Assembly: GCA_029060025.1 (NCBI GenBank)
Contig: JAIDUV010000024.1
Location: 1 to 32,785 of the forward strand
Reading direction: 5' to 3'
Length of the DNA stretch: 32,785 nucleotides
Source: Clostridia bacterium
GTDB taxonomy: Bacteria > Bacillota > Clostridia > Christensenellales > UBA3700
Shown here: positions 1 through 8,054 of the stretch, in pieces
Layout of the letters: each line of letters begins with the position of its first letter
How positions within the stretch are numbered: the stretch's first letter is position 1
Position numbers and translations under genes: made by a program
Notes under the pieces: model-generated
Told to the model about the DNA's origin: nothing
Database searches by the model: none
The model's input: only the letters and a program-made list of their open reading frames with translations

Positions 1-374
1 GTCATTTGCCACATCTTTCTTTCCATAGACGCAACCAAAGCGTTGTTGGCGTCGACGATAGAATAATTCCAGCCGATGATATTGCCGTCTATCTTCCAAG
101 CATTGCAGTCTACCTCAAACTTTTGAGTGAAGAAAGTAAATTTTTTCTTGACTCTTCCCACTTCCTGTCCATTGACAAAAAGTCTGAATTGCGGCATAAA
201 ATCAAAAAACTTTGACTTTAGTTCCGCAATATTTTCTCCCTGTGCATTGTAGATTTCGTATCTTTTTGGAATACTAACTCTACCTTGAATTCTGTAAGCA
301 ACCTGTCCTTCTTCGTCATAAACTTCGTACTTACCTGCAAAAGACATCATTTTTTGTTTAAACGTAAGTATCAT
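1..374 (-). CDS. LURP-one-related (YxjI-like) protein, C-terminus cut by window edge
   Basis: The first 124 codons of a minus-strand gene are visible, starting with ATG at 374-372 behind a good ribosome site (AGGGAGA, about 383-389); the rest runs off the left edge. The translation begins MILTFKQKMMSFAGKYEV and continues with an alternating hydrophobic/charged beta-strand pattern (YEVYDEEGQVAYRIQGR, KRYEIYNAQGENIAELK, FEVDCNAWKIDGNIIGWNY). This matches the LURP-one-related/Tubby-like barrel family (YxjI in Bacillus): small cytoplasmic beta-barrel proteins of unclear biochemical role, possibly lipid or membrane associated. The family call rests on remembered pattern, not a search. It lies 43 bp downstream of the PHP gene, separated by a small hairpin at 404-419, and could be co-transcribed or use its own promoter (a TATAAT lies at 394-399 but I see no matching -35). 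Confidence 0.7.
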   Translation of the reverse strand, partial: MILTFKQKMMSFAGKYEVYDEEGQVAYRIQGRVSIPKRYEIYNAQGENIAELKSKFFDFMPQFRLFVNGQEVGRVKKKFTFFTQKFEVDCNAWKIDGNIIGWNYSIVDANNALVASMERKMWQM

Positions 375-403
375 AATATTGTTCTCCCTTATAATTATAT
401 TTT

Positions 404-419
404 AAAGCGTTGCCGCTTT
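404..419 (-). terminator. Small hairpin between the PHP gene and the LURP-one-like gene
   Basis: AAAGCG and CGCTTT (404-409 and 414-419) pair around a four-base loop, which reads GCAA on the minus strand, and overlap the stop codon of the PHP gene. The following minus-strand sequence is AT-rich (TAAAATATAATT) rather than a clean T-run, so this is at best a weak or leaky terminator. Confidence 0.4.
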
Positions 420-1233
420 ATTGCCTTATACCTAGTTTGGACGCAGAATATCCGTCTAACCTGTATTCTACACTGCCCAATTCTATATTTCTGTTGCCGC
501 CGTGATAATCCGTACCGCCGGTAGCAATAAGTCCGTTTCGTTTTGCTACGGATAGAATAGTCTTGCTCATCATCTCGTCGTGCGTCGGATAATACGCTTC
601 AACTCCCGCAAGTCCAAATGACTTCAAGCCCTCTACAAGCGTCTCCAACTTGCGTTGTTGAACAAGTCTCAACGGATGCGCAATCACGGCAAAGCCTCCC
701 GCTTTGTTAATAAGTTCTACGCCCTGAATGGGAGTGATTCTCTTGGAAGGATAATACGCCTTTCCGTTTGCGCCGAGATATTTGTCAAATGCTTCCGGAA
801 TACTTGACACGTATCCTGCCGACATCATAAGTTTTGCAATATGAAGTCTGCCTACGCTTGCGCTGTCTGTCGGCAATTGTTCTCTGTCAATCTTTATACC
901 CAAGGCATTGAGTTTGTCGAGAATAAGCCCCGCCCTCTCCTTGCGCTTGTTTTCAAAATAATCGAGTTTTTCCAAAAGCATAGCGTTGTTTTCGTCAAAA
1001 GCATATCCCAATATATGTATCTCTTGCGTGGAAAACGTCGACAACTCAACGCCGTTGATATATTGTATGCCCTTGGATAAAGCATATTCTTTGGCGGTTG
1101 AGTTTGCCTTAATGCAATCGTGGTCGGTGATAGACAGACACTTGATGCCAAGACTTTTAGCCTTGTCAACTATTGTCTCCGGCGTGTCCGTGCCGTCACT
1201 CAATACGCTATGTACGTGCAAATCTATCTTCAT
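418..1233 (-). CDS. PHP-domain metal-dependent phosphoesterase
   Basis: A 271-residue cytoplasmic PHP (polymerase and histidinol phosphatase) protein. The metal-binding motifs appear in order: DLHVHS near the N-terminus, SITDHD at about 37, GVELS at about 62, AHPLRL at about 190 and TGGTDYHG at about 240. The set is complete, so it is probably active. Stand-alone PHP proteins of this size include the RNase AM/YciV type 3',5'-nucleotide phosphatases (pAp hydrolysis, 5'-end trimming of RNA), but the substrate is not fixed by sequence alone. Two ATGs are in tandem (1236 and 1233); I chose 1233 because AGGAG then lies 4 bases upstream, while it nearly touches 1236. The start overlaps the rmuC stop (ATGATGA), a sign of translational coupling in the tilS-hpt-cca-rmuC-PHP operon. 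Confidence 0.88.
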   Translation of the reverse strand: MKIDLHVHSVLSDGTDTPETIVDKAKSLGIKCLSITDHDCIKANSTAKEYALSKGIQYINGVELSTFSTQEIHILGYAFDENNAMLLEKLDYFENKRKERAGLILDKLNALGIKIDREQLPTDSASVGRLHIAKLMMSAGYVSSIPEAFDKYLGANGKAYYPSKRITPIQGVELINKAGGFAVIAHPLRLVQQRKLETLVEGLKSFGLAGVEAYYPTHDEMMSKTILSVAKRNGLIATGGTDYHGGNRNIELGSVEYRLDGYSASKLGIRQ

Positions 1234-2696
1234 CATTCTCCTATATCGTCCACGTCACTTGCAATCAACTTTTCTTCTTCGTCTTGCGGCAATTCTCCGC
1301 CTGCTTTTGCAAGTCTTTTGTTGATCAAATCGTTTCGTCTTTCCATTTCGCTTATATTTTTGACTACCGTCTCAGCCTGTCCTTTTACCTTTGAGACAAG
1401 TTCGGTATACTTTCTGAAATCTTTTTGGAACTGTTGCAAGGTCTTTGCAATCTCTCCGCTTTGCTTTTGTATCTTTAGCGTCGTAAAACCAACTTGCAAA
1501 CTGTTGAGAAGCGCTGTTACGGTGGTAGGTCCGCAAATAGTCACGTGATACTCCGTCTGTATTTGAGCAGTCAACGCGCTGTCCTTTGCTATCTCTGCAT
1601 AAAGCCCTTCGCTTGGCAAATACATTACGGCAAAAGGCGTAGTAGAGTTGATTCTTATGTACTTCTGAGATATGCTCTTTGCCTCTTTCTTAATTTGCGC
1701 AACGAGTTCTTTTTTTGCGATTTCTATCCGCAATGGGTCTCCGCTCTCGCTTGCGTTGACAAGTTCTACGTAGCGGTCAAGAGGAAATTTGCAATCTATT
1801 GGCAAATACAACACTTCGCCGTTTTGTCCGGGCATAACAATGACAAAATCAACCATTTCTTGCGAATTTTTGTCAAGTCTGAACTGCCGTTGATATTGCT
1901 CCGGAGACAAAATCTGATCGAGAAGGCTCTCAAGCGCAACTTCGCCCCAACCGCCTCTCGTCTTGACATTGGCAAACATCTTATTTAGATTGCCGACTTT
2001 GCCTGTCAATTCCTTCATTTCGCCAAAGCCTTGCTGTACGCTGTCTATAGATTTTTGAACAACCTCAAAGGCGCTGGTAATTCTGCTGTTGAGAGTAGAC
2101 GTAAGTTTTTCGTCGACAGTCTCTCTCATCTTTTCGAGTTGAGCCGCGTTGTTGTCGCGCACTCTCTCAAGTTGGCTTCTGTTGTCGTCTCTCACTTCTT
2201 TGAGTGATTGCTTGAGATCTTCACCTATCCTATCAAGAGACTTTTCTATAGTCTTGCTCATTTTGTCAAGCGCGTCCTGCATTTCGCTTTTGAGAGAATT
2301 GAGAGAATCTACCGTCACTTTGCTCATATCTGCCGTCGCATTCTTCATCTCTTTTCGTATCTCTTCCAACGTCTCTTTGGTCGTGGTAAGATTGTCTTTC
2401 AACGTCTCTTTAAAACCGTTCATATAGAAGTCTAACATAGACGCCATAGACGTGTTAGATGTATTTATGACGTTTGTAAGATTGACAGATAGATTATCTT
2501 TCTCCCTCGTAACGTGCTCGTTTATTAGATTTTTGACTTCATTGAGATTGTTGTTGAGCGTATCTATTTCGCCCATAACGTCTTCGCCGCCCTTTGCGCC
2601 CTTGTGCTTTTTCTTGGACGACAAAAGATTGACGATGCTAAGAGCAACGCTCACACAAAGCAATACTATCGCAACAATCAATAACGCTTTTTCCAT
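1233..2696 (-). CDS. rmuC: DNA recombination protein RmuC
   Basis: 487 residues. The N-terminus is a single membrane anchor (residues 3-23, ALLIVAIVLLCVSVALSIVNL). A long coiled-coil region follows (about 40-220, many K/E/L/N heptads such as LKQSLKEVRDDNRSQLERV), then the RmuC domain: NVKTRGGWGEVALESLLDQ at about 244, LPIDCKFPLDRYVEL at about 300 and a C-terminal helical tail. RmuC proteins limit recombination at inverted repeats in E. coli and carry a nuclease-like fold; the exact activity is uncertain. The ATG at 2696 has AAGGTG six bases upstream, inside the 3' end of cca, so the two genes overlap by 19 bp. The stop overlaps the start of the PHP gene. Length and domain order are normal. 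Confidence 0.93.
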   Translation of the reverse strand: MEKALLIVAIVLLCVSVALSIVNLLSSKKKHKGAKGGEDVMGEIDTLNNNLNEVKNLINEHVTREKDNLSVNLTNVINTSNTSMASMLDFYMNGFKETLKDNLTTTKETLEEIRKEMKNATADMSKVTVDSLNSLKSEMQDALDKMSKTIEKSLDRIGEDLKQSLKEVRDDNRSQLERVRDNNAAQLEKMRETVDEKLTSTLNSRITSAFEVVQKSIDSVQQGFGEMKELTGKVGNLNKMFANVKTRGGWGEVALESLLDQILSPEQYQRQFRLDKNSQEMVDFVIVMPGQNGEVLYLPIDCKFPLDRYVELVNASESGDPLRIEIAKKELVAQIKKEAKSISQKYIRINSTTPFAVMYLPSEGLYAEIAKDSALTAQIQTEYHVTICGPTTVTALLNSLQVGFTTLKIQKQSGEIAKTLQQFQKDFRKYTELVSKVKGQAETVVKNISEMERRNDLINKRLAKAGGELPQDEEEKLIASDVDDIGE

Positions 2697-4030
2697 TTTT
2701 CACACCTTTTTATTTTTCTTTCCGCTATGCCCATAAGAGTGTCTTTATTGTTGGCAACGCCGCCTCTCAAAGCAGTGTCCCATATCTCGTTGAGCGTCTG
2801 ACCTATCTCCTTGCCGTCATAGCCGAGCGATTGCAAATCTTTGCCGTTGATAGCAAGTTCTTTGATACTCATAGGCACCTTTTCTTCAAGCATCTTGGCG
2901 TATATCTTCCTCAACTTGTCTGCAGTCCTTGAACTTTGAAAATATCCTGTACCTATGCAATCTGCTTCAAAAAGCGCAAGCATATCGTCGAATATGTCAA
3001 GATTATTGGCAATAAACCGCCTGCACTTACTCTCCTTGGTATTGCCGTTGATATCAAACATATGCAACTTCACCATTCGCGCCGTGCGCTCTATCTGACG
3101 GTTAGGATATTTGAGCCTATGCATAATATCCTCTGTCATTTCTGCGCCGACCGTATTATGAAAATACATATTGCCGTCTTTTGCCTGACACACACCCTTT
3201 GCTATATCGTGGAACAACGCTGCCAATCGCACTTGCGGAGGACATTCCTTTACGACTTTGAAAGTATGCTCAAGCACGTCGTATTTGTGATACTCAGCTT
3301 TTTGCGGCACGCCGTCGTTTGCCGCCAGTTCTGGCAAAATGATTTTTAAAGCCCCGATATCGCGCATAAGACAAAGCGCTTTGTAGCAATGCTCACCCGC
3401 CAAAATTCTGTTGAGTTCTTCCCTTATTCTCTCGACGCTTATCTCATTGAGTCTGCCGACAAGCCTCTTGGCGCTCTCATAGGTACGCGGCTCTATCTCA
3501 TATCCTAAAGTAGATACAAAACGCGCTAGTCTCAATATTCTCAAGCCGTCCTGCGACAGTACGGTATCTGGCTCTACCGTCGTAGATAATACGCTACGCT
3601 CTATATCCTCTATACCGCCCAGAGGGTCTATGATTCTTCCTTCTTTGATATCGTAATATATTGCGTTGCACTTAAAGTCGCGTCTTCTTGCGTCTACCGT
3701 CAAATCGTCGGTAAATTCCACTTGAGTAGGAGTATGCACACCGCTTCCCGAAGGATAACTGTCGATACGAAAAGTCGTATATTCATAGGTGCTTTTTCCC
3801 TTGATAACGACAGTACCCAATCTAGGTGACGCGCTCACTACTCCATAGGCAGTCTTGTCCAATATCTCAACCAGTTCTTCGGGCTTAACTCCTCCCGCAA
3901 GGTCGATATCGTAGCAGTCCTTTCCTCTCAAATAATCTCTTACACAGCCGCCTACGGCATAGAGCGGCTTATCTATAGGAAAATAACTTGCAAGTTCTTT
4001 GAGTTCAACACTCGTCTTTTCGTCAAACAA
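2678..4030 (-). CDS. cca: CCA tRNA nucleotidyltransferase (HD-domain type)
   Basis: 450 residues. It adds or repairs the 3' CCA end of tRNAs using CTP and ATP. The N-terminal nucleotidyltransferase head shows GGCVRDYLRGKDCYDIDL at 27-44, with catalytic Asp residues, then the RRDFKCNA motif at about 114 and the neck (RILRLARFVSTLGYEIE). An HD domain follows (ALFHDIAKG at about 270), as in the bacterial CCA/poly(A)-polymerase family. Sequence alone does not decide whether it adds CCA or only A or CC. The start is TTG at 4030: there is no in-frame ATG nearby, and a GAGGA ribosome site lies six bases upstream, overlapping the hpt stop region. It is 12 bp downstream of hpt and overlaps rmuC. A TTG start in a tightly packed operon may keep expression low. 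Confidence 0.92.
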   Translation of the reverse strand: MFDEKTSVELKELASYFPIDKPLYAVGGCVRDYLRGKDCYDIDLAGGVKPEELVEILDKTAYGVVSASPRLGTVVIKGKSTYEYTTFRIDSYPSGSGVHTPTQVEFTDDLTVDARRRDFKCNAIYYDIKEGRIIDPLGGIEDIERSVLSTTVEPDTVLSQDGLRILRLARFVSTLGYEIEPRTYESAKRLVGRLNEISVERIREELNRILAGEHCYKALCLMRDIGALKIILPELAANDGVPQKAEYHKYDVLEHTFKVVKECPPQVRLAALFHDIAKGVCQAKDGNMYFHNTVGAEMTEDIMHRLKYPNRQIERTARMVKLHMFDINGNTKESKCRRFIANNLDIFDDMLALFEADCIGTGYFQSSRTADKLRKIYAKMLEEKVPMSIKELAINGKDLQSLGYDGKEIGQTLNEIWDTALRGGVANNKDTLMGIAERKIKRCEKWKKRY

Positions 4031-4042
4031 TCTATATCCTCG

Positions 4043-4570
4043 TCAATCTGTTATTTCAAGTACGCCGACGTATGGCAAATTGCGATACTTTTCGTCGTAA
4101 TCCAATCCATATCCTATGACAAATTCGTCGGGTATGGAATATCCCACATAGTCTGCCTCAAAATCTGTAGTCCTACGACTCGGCTTATCCAAAAACGAAC
4201 ATACCTTAATGCTCTTTGCGCCTCTATGTGCGAGCAAAGCCGTAAGCGCCTTCATAGTATTGCCGCTGTCTATTATATCTTCTATCAAGAGCACGTCGTC
4301 TCCGCTTATATCTTTGAACAGATCCTTTTTTATCTTGACGTTACCGCTCGACACCGTGCCCGAGCCGTAACTCGACACTGCCATAGTATCAAATCTCATA
4401 GGAAGATTTATCTTACGTACCAAGTCTCCGTAAAAAACAATAGACCCTTTGAGTATGGCAACGACAACCGGACATTTGCCCGCATAATCTTGCTCGATTT
4501 GCTTTCCCAGTTCTGCCACTCTCTTTGCAATTTTTTCTTCGTCAATCAATACGCTTTTTATTCTTTCCAT
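4043..4570 (-). CDS. hpt: Hypoxanthine phosphoribosyltransferase
   Basis: 175 residues. It converts hypoxanthine or guanine plus PRPP to IMP or GMP (purine salvage, cytoplasm). The PRPP-binding loop is clear: VLLIEDIIDSGNT at about 92-104. Further family signatures are PVVVAILKGSIVFYGDL, RFDTMAVSSYGSGT, and a C-terminal DYVGYSIPDEFVIGYGLDYDEKYRNLPYVG block. I chose ATG at 4570 because AAGGA lies seven bases upstream; the upstream TTG at 4588 has no ribosome site. This leaves 14 bp after the tilS stop. The tilS-hpt pair is a classic Bacillota arrangement (tilS-hpt-ftsH in Bacillus); here cca follows instead of ftsH. Confidence 0.95.
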   Translation of the reverse strand: MERIKSVLIDEEKIAKRVAELGKQIEQDYAGKCPVVVAILKGSIVFYGDLVRKINLPMRFDTMAVSSYGSGTVSSGNVKIKKDLFKDISGDDVLLIEDIIDSGNTMKALTALLAHRGAKSIKVCSFLDKPSRRTTDFEADYVGYSIPDEFVIGYGLDYDEKYRNLPYVGVLEITD

Positions 4571-4584
4571 ACCTTCATCCTTCG

Positions 4585-5874
4585 TCAATTGTCTTTCTTT
4601 ATTATCGTCATATACGCCACGTTCTGGGTATCTTCGTCTACCTTGACAATATCTGCTATCTCATACTGTGGAAGCGCATATACAATATTCTCTTTTGCAA
4701 GAACCACGATATTTTCTCTGTTTCGCTTTGGCGCTTTAATATCCGTGAGATAGTCCCCAAGGCTTTTATTAGAGCCTTTGTATCTCTTGAAAGTATCTCC
4801 TACTCTTCTGTTGCGTATTTCACACCCGCAAAGTTTGTCAAAGTCACAACGCAACTTACCTACTTGCTCCTTTGACAATCTCAATATTTCTTCGCCCAAA
4901 TCATAATCTCCGTATCCGTCTATACGACCGCCGTACGTTTTCTCTTGCAACTTAGCAAGCACGACGTATTCGCCCTCTCTGTGCGCCGTAAGCGAAAACG
5001 GCAAACTTACGCTTGCGCCCATAGGCTTGTCCTTAAGCGCAATAATCGCGTCGATATGCTTTTGACTCAAATCTACTCTCGTAGTAATGCCGTCGACGGC
5101 ATTTATTACCGTGTTTGCCGCAATGACTCTCTCGCCTTGCAATACGGCAAGAGGTATGTAAGTTTCGCCATTCTTTACGGTATAATTGTTGCTAAGTCCG
5201 TCCAAGTATTCGCATATCTCTGCGGCTCTTTCCGACAGTCTCAAGATATTGCAGTCTGCTCCGCCGTACGCCTCTCGTATCAACGGCAAAATCTGTAATC
5301 TCAATTTGTTGCGCGTATAATCCTCGCTGTCATTAGAAGAGTCGTCCACGTAAGGTATATCATTGGCAAGAATATACTCCTCGATTTGCTCCCTCGACAC
5401 TTTCAACATAGGACGAAGCAACAACCCATCGTCAAGGCTCATGCCCCTCAAGCCCTTGATACCGCTGCCGCGGAAAATATGCATAAGCACGCTTTCCACC
5501 TGGTCTTGCGCGTGATGCGCGGTAACTACTCTTTGCGCCTGTTCGTCTTCAACTACTTGCGCAAATATCTGACGGCGTCTTATTCTCGCGCCTTGCTCGA
5601 CGGTATATCCGCCCTCCTTGCAAAACGTGGGAATGTCTTCTTCGTATGCCTTGCAATCTACGCCGTGCAACTTGCAATATTCCAAGACAAAATCTCTGTC
5701 TCTTCTGCCCTCGTCACCACGCAAATTGTGGTGTACCGTAACGACAAAAAATTTATCTTTAGAGAAGTTTTGGCAAAACCAATGCAGAAGCGCCATAGAA
5801 TCTCTGCCGCCGCTGATTGCCAGCGCCAACTTATCAAAAGTGTTTAAATAGTCTGTCGTATACCTATCCAGCAT
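4585..5874 (-). CDS. tilS: tRNA(Ile)-lysidine synthase
   Basis: 429 residues. It modifies the wobble C34 of the AUA-reading tRNA(Ile) to lysidine using ATP and lysine, an essential step. The PP-loop ATPase motif SGGRDS is at 20-25, followed by FVVTVHHNLRGDEGRRD, GARIRRRQIF and VVTAHHAQDQVESVLMHIFRGSGIKGLRGM, all typical of the N-type PP-loop domain. The C-terminal part carries the TilS substrate-binding domains (for example RNRRVGDTFKRYKGSNKSLGDYL near 360). The start ATG at 5874 has no Shine-Dalgarno sequence: the preceding bases are AT-only and a TATAAT -10 box lies just six bases upstream, so the mRNA may be leaderless. It is the first gene of the leftward operon tilS-hpt-cca-rmuC-PHP. Confidence 0.95.
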   Translation of the reverse strand: MLDRYTTDYLNTFDKLALAISGGRDSMALLHWFCQNFSKDKFFVVTVHHNLRGDEGRRDRDFVLEYCKLHGVDCKAYEEDIPTFCKEGGYTVEQGARIRRRQIFAQVVEDEQAQRVVTAHHAQDQVESVLMHIFRGSGIKGLRGMSLDDGLLLRPMLKVSREQIEEYILANDIPYVDDSSNDSEDYTRNKLRLQILPLIREAYGGADCNILRLSERAAEICEYLDGLSNNYTVKNGETYIPLAVLQGERVIAANTVINAVDGITTRVDLSQKHIDAIIALKDKPMGASVSLPFSLTAHREGEYVVLAKLQEKTYGGRIDGYGDYDLGEEILRLSKEQVGKLRCDFDKLCGCEIRNRRVGDTFKRYKGSNKSLGDYLTDIKAPKRNRENIVVLAKENIVYALPQYEIADIVKVDEDTQNVAYMTIIKKDN

Positions 5875-5880
5875 AAATAC

Positions 5881-5909
5881 ATTATAATATAAAATATAAA
5901 ATAAAGCAA
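5881..5909 (-). promoter_or_regulatory. Predicted leaderless promoter of the tilS operon
   Basis: On the minus strand TTGCTT (5904-5909) and a perfect TATAAT (5881-5886) are separated by 17 bp. The -10 box ends six bases before the tilS ATG, so transcription would start at or next to the A of the start codon. No ribosome site is present upstream of the ATG. Confidence 0.6.
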
Positions 5910-5944
5910 TATCTTTGACTTTATGTTTGGCTTTTTACTGCAAA

Positions 5945-5974
5945 TAAAATCAGGCTTCCCTGTCGGAAAGCCTG
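5945..5974 (-). terminator. Terminator of the ABC transporter operon
   Basis: CAGGCTT (5951-5957) pairs with AAGCCTG (5968-5974), extended by CC/GG across a one-base bulge, with a five-base loop. On the minus strand the stem is followed by ATTTTATTTG. It lies between the ATPase stop (6010) and the tilS promoter, which is where a terminator of the leftward importer operon is expected. Confidence 0.7.
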
Positions 5975-6009
5975 CAAAACAATCTAAGAATTTTGATTTA
6001 ATAGAATTG

Positions 6010-6882
6010 TTAGGATAAGAGCATACGGTCGTTGGCAAACTCTCCGTCACTGTTTTGCTCAAACTTGAGAAGCAGGTCTTGCACAGTAAGATTTTTCTTT
6101 TCTTCTCCGCTCACGTCGTAGATAATATTGCCGTTCATCATCATTATAAGTCTGTTGCCGTAACTAATAGCGTCTTTCATATTGTGCGTAATCATTACGG
6201 TAGTTATCTTATCCTTGCCTGTAATCTCATCCGTAAGGCTCAATACCTTGCTTGCAGTCTTTGGGTCAAGCGCCGCAGTATGCTCGTCAAGAAGCAATAC
6301 TTTCGGTTTGATAAGAGTTGCCATAAGCAAAGTCAAAGCCTGTCTCTGTCCACCGGAAAGCAATCCGACTTTGGTAGTCATTCTGTCTTCAAGATTTAGA
6401 TCGAGCATTTTGAGTTTTTCTCTAAACAGTTCTCTTTCTTCTTTTGTTATATTCCAACGAAGTCCGCGTCTTTTGCCGCGCCTGTTGGCAAGCGCCAAAT
6501 TCTCTTCTATGCTCATATTTGCGGCAGTGCCTACCATAGGGTCTTGAAACACTCTGCCTATCATAGCAGCGCGCTTATATTCCGGCATCTTGGTGATGTC
6601 AAGCGTGGTCACGCTTTGAGTCGGAGTTTCTTCAACGCTTGAAGCGTCTTTTTTATTTTTTCTCTTCTTTTTAAGTTCTACGCCGTCGATAGTAATTTTT
6701 CCCTCTTCGGGAGTAAATACGCCTGCAATAATGTTCAACATCGTAGACTTGCCTGCTCCGTTACCGCCAATGACAGTGATAAAATCTCCGTCGTTTATCT
6801 TGAGATTGAGATCTACAAGCGCCTTTTTCTCATTGACAGTGCCTATATTGAAAGTCTTGTGTATTCCTTGAAGTTCCAACAT
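6010..6882 (-). CDS. ABC transporter ATP-binding protein (TrpXYZ/YtrE-like importer)
   Basis: 290 residues, cytoplasmic ATPase of the importer encoded just upstream. Walker A GGNGAGKST is at about 38-46, the Q-loop region is VFQDPMVGTAANMSIEENLALA, the signature is LSGGQRQALTLLMA, Walker B is VLLLDEHTAALD and the H-loop is MITHNM. This variant (EENLALA, DEHTAALDP) is typical of the ATPases paired with PF04392-type binding proteins. Odd point: about 25 extra charged residues (KKKRKNKKDASSVEETP...) sit between Walker A and the Q-loop. The ATG at 6882 is preceded by GGAGGTG, which overlaps the 3' end of the permease gene; the two genes are one base apart. It is the last gene of the operon, followed by a terminator at 5945-5974. 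Confidence 0.93.
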   Translation of the reverse strand: MLELQGIHKTFNIGTVNEKKALVDLNLKINDGDFITVIGGNGAGKSTMLNIIAGVFTPEEGKITIDGVELKKKRKNKKDASSVEETPTQSVTTLDITKMPEYKRAAMIGRVFQDPMVGTAANMSIEENLALANRRGKRRGLRWNITKEERELFREKLKMLDLNLEDRMTTKVGLLSGGQRQALTLLMATLIKPKVLLLDEHTAALDPKTASKVLSLTDEITGKDKITTVMITHNMKDAISYGNRLIMMMNGNIIYDVSGEEKKNLTVQDLLLKFEQNSDGEFANDRMLLS

Positions 6883-6883
6883 A

Positions 6884-7999
6884 TCACACCTCCCCGACGA
6901 GATTTGAATCCTCGCCTGTCGCAGTTTGCTCTGCTTGCTGATCTTGTGTCACTGTTGCTTCGCTTAATTCTTGACTGACGTCAAAATCAGTTGCGACCTT
7001 TTCTTCTTTCAATGAGCCTCCGCCTCCATTAGACGCATTACCGTCGCCTTTCTTTGATTTGCGCGACGCTTTCTTTATTTTCTCCTTGATAAGAGGTATT
7101 GACAATATAACGACTACAAGTATCGCAGTCATAATCTTCACAGAATCAGGACTAATATTTGTTAAAAATATAAAAGCAATTATAATACGGTATATTATGC
7201 TACCAAGCGCAACGCTGATAAGTCTAACCCAAAATGGAAATTTGTTAGACAAAATGCCCTCACCAATAATTATTGCCGCCAAGCCTGCTACTATAGACCC
7301 GACGCCCATAGTATTTGACGAACTGCTTTGTTGAAAGGTAATCAAAGCGCCAGACAATGCGACAAGAGCATTGGAAATAACCAAACCAAGTATTTTTGAA
7401 CTTTGCGTATTTATGCCCTGCGCTTTTGCCATCTTCTCATTATTACCTATTGCGCGCATTGCGCTACCTGTCTCCGTACCGAAGAACCAATAGATAAGTC
7501 CTATGACTATTGCAACTGCTAAAACGCCCACGATAAATATTACCCAATTGCGTCCTATCGGCATAAATTCTCCGATTTTTGTAAACAAAGTACCGACAGC
7601 CCCTAATCCAATGTTAGGCGTAGCGTTTCCTGTTCCTATTCCCATAATAAACATATTGATAGAATAGAGTCCAGTCATTGTAAGAATACCTGCCAAAATA
7701 GGCGCAATCTTGAGTTTTGTATTCAAAAGACCTGTGACAAGTCCTGCCAATCCTCCTAAAACCATTGCTACTAAAAGCGCAATTATTGCCATAAACGTAC
7801 CTTGTCCGGCTCCCTTTGTAACAAAATCCTTGCTCAAAGTCATAATTATTGCAGCAGTTGCGCCACCTGTCGCAAAACTGCCCTCTACCGTCAAGTCGGC
7901 AAAATCAAGAATACGATAGGATATGTATACTCCTATCGCCATAATTGCCCAAAGCAATCCTTGATTTACACCTGTCAATAGTGTGTCAAAAAATACCAT
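6884..7999 (-). CDS. ABC transporter permease (TrpY-like)
   Basis: 371 residues, an inner-membrane permease of the branched-chain/TrpY-like importer superfamily. The N-terminus GVNQGLLWAIMAIGVYISYRILDFADLTVEGSFATGG is a family hallmark. Several membrane spans follow (for example AIIALLVAMVLGGLAGLVTGLL, WVIFIVGVLAVAIVIGLIYWFF, IMTAILVVVILSIPLI). The conserved cytoplasmic loop GSAMRAIGNNEKMAKAQGI is present. After the last span comes an unusual tail of about 65 residues, first Lys-rich, then Gly/Ser-rich, then acidic (KKASRKSKKGDGNASNGGGG, then a Glu/Gln/Thr-rich stretch), probably cytoplasmic and disordered. The start ATG at 7999 has AAGGTG four bases upstream. Substrate is unknown; tryptophan/aromatic uptake is known only for relatives. 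Confidence 0.93.
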   Translation of the reverse strand: MVFFDTLLTGVNQGLLWAIMAIGVYISYRILDFADLTVEGSFATGGATAAIIMTLSKDFVTKGAGQGTFMAIIALLVAMVLGGLAGLVTGLLNTKLKIAPILAGILTMTGLYSINMFIMGIGTGNATPNIGLGAVGTLFTKIGEFMPIGRNWVIFIVGVLAVAIVIGLIYWFFGTETGSAMRAIGNNEKMAKAQGINTQSSKILGLVISNALVALSGALITFQQSSSSNTMGVGSIVAGLAAIIIGEGILSNKFPFWVRLISVALGSIIYRIIIAFIFLTNISPDSVKIMTAILVVVILSIPLIKEKIKKASRKSKKGDGNASNGGGGSLKEEKVATDFDVSQELSEATVTQDQQAEQTATGEDSNLVGEV

Positions 8000-8012
8000 A
8001 ATTCACCTTAAA

Positions 8013-8036
8013 CCGCGGATGATAATACATCCGCGG
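8013..8036 (-). other. Intercistronic stem-loop after the first binding-protein gene
   Basis: CCGCGGATG (8013-8021) and CATCCGCGG (8028-8036) form a perfect 9-bp GC-rich stem with a six-base loop, between the stop of the 8055 gene and the permease ribosome site. There is no T-run after it, so it is more likely an mRNA-stabilising or partial-attenuation element than a full terminator. Confidence 0.75.
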
Positions 8037-8054
8037 AAATTGTCATTGCGTAAT

